Positions 53,092 through 61,771 of a DNA stretch of 64,000 bases are shown here, one piece after another. The notes beneath the pieces were generated by a model. The model did not search any database and was not told the origin of the DNA. It saw only the letters and a program-made list of their open reading frames with translations. Location of the stretch: contig NZ_AXAU01000002.1 in the NCBI RefSeq assembly GCF_000472965.1, positions 637,906 through 701,905 on the forward strand. Reading direction: 5' to 3'. Numbering within the stretch: position 1 is the stretch's first letter; every line of letters begins with the position of its first letter. A program made the position numbers and the translations under genes. The stretch is from Bradyrhizobium murdochi (lineage in GTDB: Bacteria > Pseudomonadota > Alphaproteobacteria > Rhizobiales > Xanthobacteraceae).

Positions 53092-53994
53092 CTACCGCCC
53101 AGGCACCGTCTCGATCAGCTTGCCGGTAAAGATCGGCGCCGAGGTCGGCTGGCCGCTTGGCGAGCCGCCGGCCTGCTCGACCGTCACCGCATAGAGCGCG
53201 GTGTTGATCGTACTGGCGTCGAAGGCGGCGAGCACCGGGCGCGCGGTGAAATCGCTGCCGCCGATCACGCCGAGCGAGCGCGGTTGCGGCAGGCGGTCGG
53301 AAATCAGCCAGAGCTCAAAGCTCTTGCCGGGCTCGGCATCGGCGCCGACCTTGCGGACGGTGAAGTTTTTGGTCGCGGCGTCGACCGTCAAAATGAACGC
53401 GGGCGCGCCGCCGTCACGCTGCAGCAACGCGACATATTGCGCCGAGGGTGTCGGTTGTGGCGCCGGCGTCTTCACCTCGACGGTCTGGATGCGCGGCTGC
53501 GGCCGCAGCGCCTCCGGCAACAGTTCCGGCCGATAGACCTGCACCGCCAGCATCGCGATCAGCGCTGCGGCAATTGCGGTGGCGAAGGAAGCCACGTTGC
53601 GCCAGCGCTTCGCGCGACTGGACAACTGAATGACATTATCCGCAACCGGACCGCCCGTGACGGCTGGCGGCGCCTCAGCTACCGCGGGAGCCACCGGCCC
53701 AGCCGTGGGTTCAGGCGGCGGCGCAGTCTGCGGCGCCTCAGGCAGCGTCAGCGGCGCCTGCGCTTCGGTGGAACGTCCAATCGCGGCCTTGATGTTTTCC
53801 CACACGATCGGACGCGGTTCGACGGAACCGACCATCTGGTTCAAGACGCCGAGCCGGTACTCCCAGGCGTGAACGAGCGCGCTGTATTCGGCATCGACGG
53901 CCATCATGGTCTCGACCTGCGCGCGCTCGCCGGCATCGAGGGTGCCGAGCGCATATTCCGCGGCGAGCGCGATATGGTCTTCGCTATAGGCCAT
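53092..53994 (-). CDS. Anti-sigma factor (RskA type)
   Basis: 300 residues. N-terminal cytoplasmic part (IALAAEYALGTLDAGERAQV, then AWEYRLGVLNQMVGSVEP) as in anti-sigma-K proteins; a Pro/Ala-rich linker; one membrane segment (VASFATAIAAALIAMLAVQVY); and a periplasmic RskA domain (FELWLISDRLPQPRSLGVIG). The zinc-binding HxxxCxxC is absent, as in the SigK/RskA class. It starts three bases after the sigma factor stop and should hold that factor at the membrane until a signal releases it. Confidence 0.9.
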   Translation of the reverse strand: MAYSEDHIALAAEYALGTLDAGERAQVETMMAVDAEYSALVHAWEYRLGVLNQMVGSVEPRPIVWENIKAAIGRSTEAQAPLTLPEAPQTAPPPEPTAGPVAPAVAEAPPAVTGGPVADNVIQLSSRAKRWRNVASFATAIAAALIAMLAVQVYRPELLPEALRPQPRIQTVEVKTPAPQPTPSAQYVALLQRDGGAPAFILTVDAATKNFTVRKVGADAEPGKSFELWLISDRLPQPRSLGVIGGSDFTARPVLAAFDASTINTALYAVTVEQAGGSPSGQPTSAPIFTGKLIETVPGR

Positions 53995-53997
53995 CGT

Positions 53998-54555
53998 TCA
54001 AGATCCGGACCCCAGTCCGAGACACTCCCTTATTTCCATCATGCTGCGGCGCAGCCACGTCTTCACCGTATTCACCGGTGTCTCGAACTTGGCGGCGAGT
54101 TGTTCGCGGCTCCAGCCGTTGTAATAAGCGAGCAGCACGAGCTTCTGCCGATCCGGCTCCAGGCGGCCGACGCATTCCAGCAACCGCTTCAACTCTTCCG
54201 TCATCTCGCGCCGCGCCAGCGGATCGGGCGACTCGGCCGCCACTTCCATCGCGGTCGGCTCCTCCTCGATCGAGGATTCGCTCTTCTTGCGCACCACGTC
54301 GATCGCCCGGTTGCGCGCGATCGACGCCATCCACGTGATCGGCGAAGCGAGCGCAGGGTTGAACTGTCCGGCGCTGTTCCAGATCTTGACGTAAGCCTCC
54401 TGAATGACCTCCTCCGCGAGGTCCTGACGCCGCAAGATACGGAGCACGACGCCGAAGAGTTTCGCACGCGTGGCGGCGTAAAGGCGCTCAAAAGCGGCCT
54501 CATCCCCCTTCGCCACCGCGGCAATCAGCCAGACCAGCTCCGCTGGCGTCAGCAT
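53998..54555 (-). CDS. ECF RNA polymerase sigma factor (SigK-like)
   Basis: 185 residues with region 2 (LRRQDLAEEVIQEAYVKIW, TWMASIARNRAIDVVR) and region 4 (GWSREQLAAKFETPVNTVKT). No region 3, as in ECF factors. Paired with the RskA-type anti-sigma gene downstream. GGGGGAC before the ATG. This is distinct from the general-stress EcfG, whose PhyR/NepR partners are not in this window. Confidence 0.92.
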   Translation of the reverse strand: MLTPAELVWLIAAVAKGDEAAFERLYAATRAKLFGVVLRILRRQDLAEEVIQEAYVKIWNSAGQFNPALASPITWMASIARNRAIDVVRKKSESSIEEEPTAMEVAAESPDPLARREMTEELKRLLECVGRLEPDRQKLVLLAYYNGWSREQLAAKFETPVNTVKTWLRRSMMEIRECLGLGSGS

Positions 54556-54686
54556 TCAGCGTCCCCCACAATCCCGCTCCTCCAATGCGTGCTACGCCGG
54601 AGCCGACGAGAAGTTTCGTAGCATATCTTGCGTCACAGGGGCCACCAAGTCGCCGATTCCGGAAGATTGGCCAAGAAAGATCAAAG

Positions 54687-54716
54687 AAAAAACCCGGGCC
54701 GTGAGGCCCGGGTTTT
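54687..54716 (-). terminator. Bidirectional-looking terminator after fliJ
   Basis: AACCCGGGCC-GTGA-GGCCCGGGTT with A run on one side and TTTT on the other. Read leftward, the stem is followed by TTTTTTCTTTG, so it ends the fliI-fliJ transcript. Confidence 0.85.
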
Positions 54717-54745
54717 CGATCGTTCAACCGATGGCGTGAGAAGCG

Positions 54746-55162
54746 TCAGGCGACGCCAAGCCGGGCGCGCATCAGGCCGATACTATCCATGTCGGCCTGC
54801 TCGCGGGCGCTCTCCTCGGCGCGCTCGCGCGCCTGGTCGCGCTCGTCGAGCAGTTCGACCTTTTTCAATTCCTCGAAGGCTTCGCTCAACAGACCCTTGG
54901 CATCCTCGAGCTGGATGCGCAGTTCGTCGGCGGAGCGGGTCAGGTTTTCCCGGCGCTGGATCGCGGCCTTGGCGTAGGTCGGATAGGCGAAGTGGGAGGG
55001 ATCGTTGATTCCGGCCCGCTCCTGCTCGGTCTGGATTTCGCGCTCGAGATCGACCGACATCCGCTGGAAGTCGGCGATCATGCCTTCGATCTGGGTAACC
55101 CTTCGGCGCTTCTCGTCGACCTGAAATTTCTTCAGGCGGATCAGCGTTTCTCGTGACTTCAT
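54746..55162 (-). CDS. fliJ: Flagellar export chaperone-like FliJ
   Basis: 138 residues, almost all helix and coiled coil (LKKFQVDEKRRRVTQIEGMI onward to EELKKVELLDERDQARERAEE). This and the position right after fliI identify FliJ, which works with the FliI ATPase and FlhA in export. Primary-sequence conservation of FliJ is low, so the call relies on layout and context. A 109-base gap separates it from fliI. Confidence 0.82.
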   Translation of the reverse strand: MKSRETLIRLKKFQVDEKRRRVTQIEGMIADFQRMSVDLEREIQTEQERAGINDPSHFAYPTYAKAAIQRRENLTRSADELRIQLEDAKGLLSEAFEELKKVELLDERDQARERAEESAREQADMDSIGLMRARLGVA

Positions 55163-55271
55163 CGACTCATACTCCCCAGAAGTCCCAATCTGAACGCGGG
55201 ACGGAGCCGGCTCCCTCGGGGGACCCCACCGGCTTCATTAATCATGTGCCGGGGATGATGGCCTGACAAAG

Positions 55272-56597
55272 TTAGCGTTCCGTTTCCAAATTGGCGAGGA
55301 TCTGCGCCAATTGGCGGTAGCCGTCATCGAGGCTCGATTTTTCGTCCTTGGCCTGGCGCAGAAAGGCCTCCAGCGGCTCATGCAACCGGATCGCCTCGTC
55401 GACCTCCGGGCTCGAGCCTGCCCGATAGGCGCCAAGCCGGATCAGTTCCTCCATATCGGCGTAGGTCGCCATCACCTGCCGGCCCCGCATGATGATGGGA
55501 AGATAGTCGGGATTGGCCGACCTCGGCATGGTGCGCGAGACCGATTTGAGGATGTTGATTGCGGGAAACCGTCCGCGCTCTGCAATCGAGCGTTGCATCA
55601 CGATATGGCCGTCCAGAATGCCACGAACCGCGTCCGCGATTGGCTCGTTATGGTCGTCGCCGTCGACCAAGACCGTGAAAATGGCAGTGATGGTGCCGAC
55701 GCCGGTGCCCGGCCCTGCCCGTTCCAGGAGTTTTGGCAGCTCCGTGAACACCGTCGGCGTATAGCCTTTCGCGGTCGGCGGCTCCCCGGCCGACAGCCCG
55801 ATCTCGCGCTGTGCCATCGCAAAGCGCGTGACCGAGTCCATCAGGCACAGCACGTCCTTGTCCTCGTCGCGAAAGTATTCGGCAATTGCCAGCGTCAGGT
55901 AGGCGGCCTGCCGCCGCATCAGGGCGGGCTCGTCCGATGTCGCCACCACCACGACGGAGCGCGCGAGGCCCTCGTCGCCGAGATCCTCCTGTAGAAATTC
56001 CTGCACCTCGCGGCCGCGTTCGCCGATCAGGCCGATGACAGTGATATCGGCATCGACGTTGCGCGCGAGCATCGAGAGCAGCACCGATTTGCCGACACCG
56101 GAACCGGCGAAGATGCCGAGGCGCTGGCCGCGGCAGCAGGTCAGGAACGTGTTGAGCGCCCGCACGCCGAGATCGAGCGGCGCCCCGACGCGCTTGCGCG
56201 AATGCGCCGGCGGCGGCGCGTTGCGATAGGGCATCGGCGACGGGCCCTGCACCAGTGGCCCCTTGCCGTCGATCGGTTCCCCCATGGCGTTGATGACGCG
56301 GCCGAGCCAGGCCGGCGACGGACGCACTTGGCTCGCGGCGGTAGCGATCACGGCGCGGCAACCTCGCCGGACGCCGTCGAGCCCGCCGAACGGCATCACG
56401 ACCGCATTGCTGCCGGAAAAGCCGATCACCTCGGCCGGGATGAAGCGGTCGCCGCCGGTGTCGATCACGATGCGGGCGCCGACCGACATCGCATGGATAG
56501 GTCCCGCGATCTCGACCATCAGGCCGCGCACGCCCACAACACGGCCATATATATTGACGCCGTCGATATCGCCGATCTGCTCCGCCAGCGCCTTCAT
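55272..56597 (-). CDS. fliI: Flagellum-specific ATP synthase FliI
   Basis: 441 residues. Walker A is GSGVGKSVL, Walker B is [12 protein letters not shown], and [10 protein letters not shown] and [18 protein letters not shown] are typical of the type III export ATPases. The N-terminal beta domain and the C-terminal helical part are complete. It powers or times export of flagellar subunits. The ATG at 56597 is preferred to an upstream TTG-type frame. A CtrA-like box is 40 bases upstream. Confidence 0.95.
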   Translation of the reverse strand: MKALAEQIGDIDGVNIYGRVVGVRGLMVEIAGPIHAMSVGARIVIDTGGDRFIPAEVIGFSGSNAVVMPFGGLDGVRRGCRAVIATAASQVRPSPAWLGRVINAMGEPIDGKGPLVQGPSPMPYRNAPPPAHSRKRVGAPLDLGVRALNTFLTCCRGQRLGIFAGSGVGKSVLLSMLARNVDADITVIGLIGERGREVQEFLQEDLGDEGLARSVVVVATSDEPALMRRQAAYLTLAIAEYFRDEDKDVLCLMDSVTRFAMAQREIGLSAGEPPTAKGYTPTVFTELPKLLERAGPGTGVGTITAIFTVLVDGDDHNEPIADAVRGILDGHIVMQRSIAERGRFPAINILKSVSRTMPRSANPDYLPIIMRGRQVMATYADMEELIRLGAYRAGSSPEVDEAIRLHEPLEAFLRQAKDEKSSLDDGYRQLAQILANLETER

Positions 56598-56636
56598 TGC
56601 GAAAACCTTAAGTTTCCGCACTTTAAGAAACCGCGC

Positions 56637-56651
56637 TTAACCTCGTGTTTA
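56637..56651 (-). promoter_or_regulatory. CtrA-box-like site between fliI and ctrA
   Basis: TTAACCTCGTGTTTA is TTAA-N7-TTTA, one mismatch from the CtrA consensus, and both halves continue with CC/AC as in the site before flhA. It is 40 bases upstream of fliI and 312 from ctrA, so fliI is the better target. Confidence 0.5.
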
Positions 56652-56726
56652 CCCGCATCATTAATCATTGCGTCACTGTCTTTGGTGACTGAGAGCGCTT
56701 GCCCGTCAGAAGAAGGGCTAACGCGA

Positions 56727-56887
56727 GAGTCGGTTAGGCCCGCCTCTTAATCTGGAACCTGAGTGGGCATTATGGAGAAAAGCTGCTTCCGCGCAACATC
56801 TTAGGGCGATTCGTTAGAAATTGCACTTAAAGAGCTTGCGAACCGGAATCAGATTTTGTTAACCATGTGTCTGTCAGGATCCGAATC
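56727..56887 (+). promoter_or_regulatory. Cluster of four GANTC methylation sites in the ctrA promoter region
   Basis: GAGTC (56727), GATTC (56808), GAATC (56846) and GAATC (56883) lie within 161 bases. GANTC is the CcrM methylation site, and methylation state controls ctrA transcription in Caulobacter. The 365-base region 56598-56962 is AT-richer than its surroundings and has several TTAA half-sites (for example 56861 and 56894), fitting a regulated ctrA promoter. Confidence 0.6.
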
Positions 56888-56962
56888 AGTTGTTAAAGGC
56901 GTTTTGAGTGCCGCAAGTGCGGCCGACCTGACGCCCGGAGCGGCGGACTAAAGGGGACTGGC

Positions 56963-57664
56963 ATGCGCGTTTTGCTGATAGAAGATGACAGCGCCGTCGC
57001 GCAGTCGATCGAATTGATGCTGAAATCCGAGAGTTTCAACGTCTACACGACGGATCTCGGAGAAGAAGGCGTCGATCTAGGTAAGCTCTACGACTACGAT
57101 ATTATCCTTCTCGACCTGAACCTGCCCGACATGTCCGGCTACGACGTGCTCAAGCAGCTCCGGGTATCGAAAATCAAGACTCCCATTCTGATCCTCTCCG
57201 GCCTCGCCGGCATCGAGGACAAGGTCAAGGGTCTCGGTGTCGGCGCTGACGACTACATGACCAAGCCCTTCCACAAGGACGAACTGGTTGCCCGCATCCA
57301 CGCGATCGTGCGCCGTTCCAAGGGTCACGCCCAGTCGGTCATCCAGACCGGCGATCTCGTGGTCAATCTCGATACCAAGACGGTCGAGGTCGGCGGCCAG
57401 CGCGTGCACCTGACCGGCAAGGAATACCAGATGCTGGAGCTGCTCTCGCTCCGCAAGGGAACCACCCTCACCAAGGAAATGTTCCTCAATCACCTCTATG
57501 GCGGCATGGACGAGCCCGAGCTGAAGATCATCGACGTCTTCATCTGCAAGCTGCGCAAGAAGCTCGCGAACGCCTCCGAAGGCCGCAACTTCATCGAAAC
57601 CGTGTGGGGCCGCGGCTACGTGCTGCGCGAGCCGCACGAGGCGGACGAGCGCATCCCCGCCTGA
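56963..57664 (+). CDS. ctrA: Cell-cycle response regulator CtrA
   Basis: 233 residues. Receiver domain 1-115 with acidic pocket (IEDDS), phosphoacceptor Asp51 ([16 protein letters not shown]) and MTKPF lysine; OmpR-type winged-helix domain about 130-225 ([29 protein letters not shown]). This matches alphaproteobacterial CtrA along its full length. CtrA controls cell division, replication and motility genes. A terminator follows at 57709. Placement between fliI and metabolism genes agrees with Bradyrhizobium gene order as I know it. Confidence 0.97.
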   Translation: MRVLLIEDDSAVAQSIELMLKSESFNVYTTDLGEEGVDLGKLYDYDIILLDLNLPDMSGYDVLKQLRVSKIKTPILILSGLAGIEDKVKGLGVGADDYMTKPFHKDELVARIHAIVRRSKGHAQSVIQTGDLVVNLDTKTVEVGGQRVHLTGKEYQMLELLSLRKGTTLTKEMFLNHLYGGMDEPELKIIDVFICKLRKKLANASEGRNFIETVWGRGYVLREPHEADERIPA

Positions 57665-57708
57665 TCAGGGCTTACGGCAAGCCGCAAGGCTCGCTCCTCC
57701 CGGCTGGA

Positions 57709-57736
57709 CCCCGCCCGAAATGGCGGGGTTTTTGTT
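57709..57736 (+). terminator. Rho-independent terminator of ctrA
   Basis: CCCCGCC-CGAAAT-GGCGGGG followed by TTTTTGTTT. The same sequence recurs at 58664. Confidence 0.93.
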
Positions 57737-57820
57737 TGGACCAAATTCGCTTCCCCGGATTGAAACCCGCTTCGCGGTGTCTCGTACTTGACGGAGTTGT
57801 CCGCAAACGAGGGGGAAGTC

Positions 57821-58627
57821 ATGAAAAACGTCAGGCTGGCTGCCGCTGTCGCGCTCGGATCGGCGTCGGGCGCACTCATCGGCTATTCGGCGCTCGCCGG
57901 CGGCGACAAGGTCGCCTTCCCGGAGAATTTCGACAAGGGCACGCTCTACGCCACGGTCGATCGTTACGACAACAAGCAGTATCGCGAGCTCTATGCGACG
58001 CCGGCGGCGGTCGATGCGGTACGCAAGGGGCAGCCGATCCCGAGCGGCACGGTGCTGACGCTGGTGCAGTACAAGGCGCAGCTCGATGCGGCCGGCGAGC
58101 CGCTCAAGGATGCCAACGGTCGCTTCCAGAAGGGCGACCTCCTCGCCTACACGGTGATGGAAAAGCGCGACGGCTGGGGCACCGAGTACAAGGACGACAT
58201 TCGGAACGGCGAATGGGAGTATCAGGCGTTTGGCCCGGACAAGAAAGTCAACGACAAGGCCAATTTGACGGCCTGCTTCACCTGCCACAAACCGCATGCC
58301 GGGCAGGATTTCGTTATCTCACTGGCGGGCCTGAAGGGCACGCCCGAAGGCGCCATGGCAAAGCCCGCGCCGGGTCCGGGCGTGGTCTCAATCTCCGACT
58401 TCAAGTTCGGGCCGGAGACCGTCATCGTCAGCAAGGGCCAGACCATCACCTGGCACAACACCGATTCCTCGCTGCACCAGGTGACGATCACCGGCCCCAA
58501 GCCGCAGCGCTCGCCGATCGCACTGAAAGGCCAGACCACCCAGCTCACCCTCGCCGATGCCGGAATCTACGATTATATCTGCGGCCTGCACCCGGCGATG
58601 AAGGGCAAGATCGAGGTCAAGGAATAG
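57821..58627 (+). CDS. Cytochrome P460-cupredoxin fusion protein
   Basis: About 268 residues. A signal-like N-terminus (NVRLAAAVALGSASGALIGYSA) is followed by a cytochrome P460 domain (about 25-170) with heme motif ACFTCHKPH near residue 152, then a plastocyanin-like domain (about 190-268) with copper ligands in TWHNTDSSLHQV and CGLHPAMKGK. The two redox centres in one chain suggest direct heme-to-copper electron transfer. The conserved cross-linking lysine of true P460 was not checked. AGGGGGAAG before the ATG at 57821; an in-frame ATG upstream is unlikely. Flanked by two identical terminators. Confidence 0.88.
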   Translation: MKNVRLAAAVALGSASGALIGYSALAGGDKVAFPENFDKGTLYATVDRYDNKQYRELYATPAAVDAVRKGQPIPSGTVLTLVQYKAQLDAAGEPLKDANGRFQKGDLLAYTVMEKRDGWGTEYKDDIRNGEWEYQAFGPDKKVNDKANLTACFTCHKPHAGQDFVISLAGLKGTPEGAMAKPAPGPGVVSISDFKFGPETVIVSKGQTITWHNTDSSLHQVTITGPKPQRSPIALKGQTTQLTLADAGIYDYICGLHPAMKGKIEVKE

Positions 58628-58663
58628 TCGGCTGTATCAAGGCCGCCATGGAAGTTTTACGAA

Positions 58664-58692
58664 CCCCGCCCGAAATGGCGGGGTTTTTGTTT
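58664..58692 (+). terminator. Rho-independent terminator of the P460-cupredoxin gene
   Basis: CCCCGCC-CGAAAT-GGCGGGG followed by TTTTTGTTT, identical over about 30 bases to the ctrA terminator at 57709. Confidence 0.93.
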
Positions 58693-58784
58693 GGGCAGAA
58701 ATTGTTGGATTGAACCCGCCGCTCGGATGCACCGACTGACAGATCGTGCGAACCTTCCGGAACGTACGAGTCGGGGCGAATTCA

Positions 58785-59189
58785 ATGATTCTGCAATCCC
58801 TCGCCGGGCTGCCGGCGTTCCTGGTCTATTTCTGCACGGCCATCGTTGCCGTGGTGGCCTACCTCTTCGTCTACACCCGCGTCACGGCGCACAACGAGTT
58901 CGATCTGATCCGCGCCAATGAGCCGGCCGCCGCGATTGCGCTGGGCCTGAGCCTGCTCGGCTTCGTGCTGCCGCTGGTCAGCGCCATCACCCATTCGGCC
59001 AATGTCTGGGATTGCCTGATCTGGGCCGCGATCGCGCTGATCGTGCAGATCATCGTCTATTACCTCGTCAGGGTTCCGGTGCCGAACCTGTCGAAGCGGA
59101 TCGCATCGGGCGAACTCGCCGCCGCGATCTGGCTCGGGTTGTCTTCGCTGGCCGCCGGCGCGATCAACGCCGCTTGCATGACCTACTGA
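58785..59189 (+). CDS. DUF350 membrane protein (YjfL-like)
   Basis: About 134 residues with four membrane segments forming two DUF350 units (LVYFCTAIVAVVAYLFVYTRV and AIALGLSLLGFVLPLVSAIT, then LIWAAIALIVQIIVYYLV and AAIWLGLSSLAAGAINAACM). Start at 58785. It is two bases upstream of the next gene. In enterobacteria yjfL is next to a DUF1190 gene and a glutathionylspermidine-synthase-like gene, the same order as here. Confidence 0.88.
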   Translation: MILQSLAGLPAFLVYFCTAIVAVVAYLFVYTRVTAHNEFDLIRANEPAAAIALGLSLLGFVLPLVSAITHSANVWDCLIWAAIALIVQIIVYYLVRVPVPNLSKRIASGELAAAIWLGLSSLAAGAINAACMTY

Positions 59190-59191
59190 TC

Positions 59192-59596
59192 ATGGCGAAC
59201 AATTCAGAGCCTGAATTCGGCAAGCGCAAACCGGTCTCGGTGCCGGCGGCGCCGCGTCCCGTTCCGCCGCCGCCGGCCAAGCGTTCGGCCAATGTTGCAC
59301 TCCTGCTGATGGGCACGATTGCCGTCGGCAGTGCCGCCTATACGCTGATGCCGAGCCGCACTTGCGAGCAACCAAACCCGCACTTGGCATCGCCGACGCA
59401 AAACACCGCCGAGTGCTCCTCCCACAGCTCTTCCTCGGGCCATGGCGGCGGCTCCGGCGGCGGCTCGTCGCGCAGCAGCTACTATAGCAGCGACTACTCC
59501 TCCTCGAGCCATTCCTCCTCCGATTCCGGCTCGCATTCGGTGCAGCGCGGCGGCTTCGGCTCGTTCGGGCGTGCCATCGGCTTTTCAGGCGGTTGA
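59192..59596 (+). CDS. Ser/Gly-rich membrane-anchored protein (YgiB/YjfM-like position)
   Basis: 134 residues: Pro-rich N-terminus, a membrane segment or lipoprotein-like stretch (ANVALLLMGTIAVGSAAYTLM), two cysteines (RTCEQPNP, AECSSH), a long Ser/Gly/Tyr/His tract and a C-terminal RGGFGSFGRAIGFSG. The RGGFG ending resembles DUF1190 proteins such as YgiB. Its place between DUF350 and the ligase supports this. The low-complexity tail is probably disordered. Confidence 0.7.
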   Translation: MANNSEPEFGKRKPVSVPAAPRPVPPPPAKRSANVALLLMGTIAVGSAAYTLMPSRTCEQPNPHLASPTQNTAECSSHSSSSGHGGGSGGGSSRSSYYSSDYSSSSHSSSDSGSHSVQRGGFGSFGRAIGFSGG

Positions 59597-59601
59597 ATTT
59601 C

Positions 59602-60759
59602 ATGCAGCGGATCGTCTGCCCCGAACGTGACGACTGGCCTGCCACGGCCGAAGGCGTCGGGTTTGCTTTTCACACCATCAATGGCGAACGCTATTGGGAC
59701 GAACGGGCCTATTACGCGTTCACGCTGCAGGAAATCGAACGGCGGATCGAGGCGCCCACCGCCGAGATCGATGCGATGTGCCTTGAGCTGGTCGGCCGTG
59801 TGGTCAACGACGAAAAGTATTTGCGCCGTTTGAAAATACCCGAAGCGTTCTGGCCGCTGATGTCCGAAAGCTGGCGCCGTCGTGACGCCAGCCTCTACGG
59901 CCGGCTGGACCTGAGCTACGACGGCTGGAGCCCCGCGAAACTGCTGGAATACAACGCCGATACGCCGACCTCGATTTTCGAAGCAGCGGTTTTTCAGTGG
60001 ACCTGGCTCGAACAGGCGATGGAGCGCAACATCATCCCGAAACGCGCCGACCAGTTCAATTCAATCCACGAGCGCCTGATCGACGCCTGGAAGAAACATG
60101 GCGGCGCCAAGCATCTCCATCTCACAGGAATGACCGACAATGCCGAGGATGCCGGTACGCTGGCCTATCTGCAGGACACTGCGAGCCAAGCCGGATTGAA
60201 GACAACATTGATGGACATCAAGGAAGTCGGCTTGGATGGCGATGGCCGCTTCGTCGATCTCGACGACCGCGCCATCGAGCTCGCCTTCAAGCTCTATCCG
60301 TGGGAATGGATGTTCCGCGACACGTTCGGCGAAAAACTCGCAACCGCGCCGACCCGCTGGATCGAACCGCCGTGGAAGGCGATCCTCTCCAACAAGGGCA
60401 TCCTTCCCCTGCTGTGGGAGATGTTTCCGAAGCATCCCAATTTGCTGCCGGCCTATTTCGAGGACGATCCCAAGGCGGCCATGCTCGGGTCCTCGTTCGT
60501 GCGCAAGCCGCTCTATTCGCGCGAAGGCGCCAACGTCGCGCTCGTCAGCGCCGGCACCACGCTCGCGGAGCAGCAGGGCCCCTATGGCGCGGAAGGATTC
60601 ATCCGGCAAGCTTTCGCGCCGCTGCCGAGCTTCACCGACCTATACCCGGTGCTTGGAAGCTGGCTGGTCGATCACACGCCATGCGGTCTGTCGATCCGCG
60701 AGGACGAGAACCCCATCACCGGCAACACGTCGCGCTTCCTGCCGCACGCCATCCTGTAG
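59602..60759 (+). CDS. Glutathionylspermidine synthase-like ATP-grasp protein (YgiC/YjfC)
   Basis: About 385 residues. LSYDGWSPAKLLEYNADTPTSIFEAAVFQW is the family signature; WIEPPWKAILSNKGILPLLWEMF and the C-terminal GNTSRFLPHAI belong to the ATP-grasp part. The N-terminal amidase of true GspSA is absent. YgiC-type ligases can join amines or peptides, and the real product is not known. It starts six bases after the Ser-rich gene stop, the third gene of a DUF350-DUF1190-ligase operon. Confidence 0.87.
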   Translation: MQRIVCPERDDWPATAEGVGFAFHTINGERYWDERAYYAFTLQEIERRIEAPTAEIDAMCLELVGRVVNDEKYLRRLKIPEAFWPLMSESWRRRDASLYGRLDLSYDGWSPAKLLEYNADTPTSIFEAAVFQWTWLEQAMERNIIPKRADQFNSIHERLIDAWKKHGGAKHLHLTGMTDNAEDAGTLAYLQDTASQAGLKTTLMDIKEVGLDGDGRFVDLDDRAIELAFKLYPWEWMFRDTFGEKLATAPTRWIEPPWKAILSNKGILPLLWEMFPKHPNLLPAYFEDDPKAAMLGSSFVRKPLYSREGANVALVSAGTTLAEQQGPYGAEGFIRQAFAPLPSFTDLYPVLGSWLVDHTPCGLSIREDENPITGNTSRFLPHAIL

Positions 60760-60774
60760 CTGGCTTCGCTCATA

Positions 60775-60843
60775 GCGTTTTCGAGCGAAGCATGCCCTCG
60801 GACTTGATCCGTGGGTGGACGCCGGTTCGCGTCAAGAAAACGC
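60775..60843. repeat. GCGTTTTC/GAAAACGC repeat
   Basis: GCGTTTTCGAGCGAAGCATG begins the element and CGTCAAGAAAACGCGTCAAA ends it, with complementary arms. It is a frequent intergenic repeat in Bradyrhizobium and related genomes. Confidence 0.65.
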
Positions 60844-60892
60844 GTCAAAACAAGAGTCTAGACGTCGAGATGCTTGCCGAGAGCGCGGCCTA

Positions 60893-61771
60893 CTACAGTG
60901 CCGAAGCAACCGCCCTCAACGTCTGCGGCACCAGCGTCGACGCCCCCACCCGTATCACCGGCGCGACGTTCGGACGGTAAAGTCCGCGCCGCTCCGGATA
61001 GGGCTTGAAGCTGTTGGTGATGCCGACCACCGATTCGGCAGCGCCCAGCGCCAGCACGCCATCGGGCTCCATCATCCGGGAGAGCCGCTCGAAGATGTTA
61101 GCCTTGGTATTCTGATCGAAATAGATCAGCACGTTGCGGCAGAAGATGATGTCGAACACGCCGAGATGGGAGAAGTCCTGCATCAGGTTGAGCTGACGAT
61201 GCTGCACCATGCTGCGGATCTCGGCATTGATCTGCCAGAGCTCGCCGTTCTGGCTGAAATATTTCACCAGCAACCCAATCGGCAATCCGCGCTGCACCTC
61301 GAACTGGCTGAAGATGCCGGCCTTCGATTTTTCCAGCACCGCCTGCGACAGGTCGGTCGCGACGATCTCGGTGCGCCAACCGGACAGCAGGGGGCCCGCC
61401 TCCTTCAGGCACATCGCGATCGAATACGGCTCCTGCCCGGTGGAGGAAGCCGCGCACCAGATGCGCAACGACCGTCGGGCCGCGCGCGCCTGCACCAGCG
61501 CCGGAATGACCGCTTCTCGCAAATGATCGAACGGAATCTTGTCGCGGAAGAAAAACGTCTCGTTGGTGGTCATCGCCTCGACCACCTCCGCCGTCAGCGC
61601 GCTGGCTCCGCCCTTCATCTTCTCGACGAGTTGGGAAATGCCCGGCAGGCTGGACTTGCGGGCCAACGGCAGCAATCGGCTTTCGACCAGATATTGCTTG
61701 TCGGCCGAAAGATCGAGCCCGGAGCGCTCTTTCAGAAGCTTACGCAGATACTCATAGTCTGAAGGCGTCAC
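60893..61771 (-). CDS. cheR: Chemotaxis protein methyltransferase CheR
   Basis: 292 residues from a GTG whose last two bases begin the cheB stop (GTGA overlap). N-terminal helical CheR domain ([20 protein letters not shown]), SAM-binding [17 protein letters not shown] and the [14 protein letters not shown] motif are intact. It methylates chemoreceptor glutamates. The coupled overlap with cheB ensures balanced synthesis of the opposing enzyme. Confidence 0.95.
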   Translation of the reverse strand: MTPSDYEYLRKLLKERSGLDLSADKQYLVESRLLPLARKSSLPGISQLVEKMKGGASALTAEVVEAMTTNETFFFRDKIPFDHLREAVIPALVQARAARRSLRIWCAASSTGQEPYSIAMCLKEAGPLLSGWRTEIVATDLSQAVLEKSKAGIFSQFEVQRGLPIGLLVKYFSQNGELWQINAEIRSMVQHRQLNLMQDFSHLGVFDIIFCRNVLIYFDQNTKANIFERLSRMMEPDGVLALGAAESVVGITNSFKPYPERRGLYRPNVAPVIRVGASTLVPQTLRAVASAL

